5,627 nt of DNA. Origin: Comamonadaceae bacterium. Its GTDB lineage: Bacteria > Pseudomonadota > Gammaproteobacteria > Burkholderiales > Burkholderiaceae_C. How positions within the stretch are numbered: the first letter of the stretch is position 1; each line of letters opens with the position of its first letter. Of the stretch, positions 5,544 to 5,627 are shown in pieces. The notes under the pieces were generated by a model. The model made no database searches. It had not been told where the DNA came from and saw only the letters and a program-made list of their open reading frames with translations. The translations under genes were made by a program, and so were the position numbers. The stretch is from the NCBI GenBank assembly GCA_947374505.1, contig CANCCE010000181.1, positions 1 to 5,627 on the forward strand, in the 5' to 3' direction.

Positions 5544-5567
5544 ACTGCTTGATTTGCAGATCTTCGC

Positions 5568-5618
5568 GTCGCTTCCTAAGCGACTGTTAGAATCCAGCGC
5601 TGATGTCGTGAGGCATCA
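5568..5618 (+). promoter_or_regulatory. Putative plus-strand promoter with palindrome and foldable leader (cut by window edge)
   Basis: A perfect 7-bp inverted repeat (GTCGCTT 5568-5574, loop CCT, AAGCGAC 5578-5584) is followed three bases later by a -10-like TAGAAT (5588-5593). No convincing -35 is visible. Transcription would start near 5600, and the next bases can pair (TGATG 5601-5605 with CATCA 5614-5618; GCGC 5597-5600 with GTGC 5623-5626). No plus-strand coding start can be supported before the window ends, so the transcript is likely a leader or an RNA beginning here. Identity unknown. Confidence 0.35.
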
Positions 5619-5627
5619 ACCAGTGCC

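Noticed and set aside
5007..5552. Plus-strand 181-residue open frame opposite the cytochrome gene
   Set aside because: The minus strand has a clear c-type cytochrome with CAACH heme site, membrane anchor and ribosome binding site. The plus frame shows no recognisable domain and is a shadow.
1..5627. Possible undescribed defence, mobile or biosynthetic system
   Set aside because: All genes fit ordinary chromosomal families. There are no transposases, integrases, nucleases, toxin-antitoxin pairs, regularly spaced repeats or composition breaks visible by eye.

Overview
The window looks like ordinary chromosome from a betaproteobacterium, most likely order Burkholderiales (Comamonadaceae-like). 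This is inferred from the moderately high GC content, the style of the ATP synthase epsilon subunit, the membrane-anchored c5-type cytochrome, and proteins that resemble conserved Burkholderiales hypotheticals. I see no insertion sequence, phage gene, CRISPR array, tRNA or rRNA.

Layout. Positions 1-492 (+) hold the end of the F1Fo-ATP synthase operon: the last 20 codons of atpD, then complete atpC, closed by a strong hairpin terminator at 516-546. Positions 560-2619 (-) hold a three-gene unit, transcribed in the order lemA (2619-2020), an exported membrane-anchored TPM-domain protein with a glycine-rich tail (2018-1119), and a second, cytosolic-looking TPM-domain protein (1108-560). These genes are almost gapless and are probably co-transcribed and translationally coupled. 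A divergent intergenic region (2620-2846) separates them from a three-gene plus-strand unit: an NTF2/SnoaL-like small protein (2847-3290), a YheT-family alpha/beta hydrolase (3294-4316) and a conserved DUF-type protein of unknown function (4309-4854). A perfect 15-bp-stem bidirectional terminator (4883-4915) separates this unit from a convergent c5-type cytochrome gene (5468-4929, -). The last 159 bases hold the cytochrome promoter and what looks like the start of a divergent transcript cut off by the window edge.

Function. The ATP synthase and the cytochrome are respiratory housekeeping genes. The lemA-TPM-TPM unit is a recurring bacterial neighbourhood whose biochemical role is poorly defined. 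It probably acts at the cell envelope. The NTF2-hydrolase-DUF unit is tightly packed (3-bp gap, then 8-bp overlap), which suggests linked expression, but no pathway can be read from the sequence.

I find no convincing previously undescribed system. The most interesting signals are regulatory: an octamer (CACGCCAA/TTGGCGTG) present three times in the lemA/NTF2 intergenic region, one copy overlapping the putative lemA -35 and another the NTF2 gene's ribosome binding site; a pair of 20-bp-spaced direct repeats flanking the cytochrome -10 box; and a palindrome plus foldable leader at the right edge.
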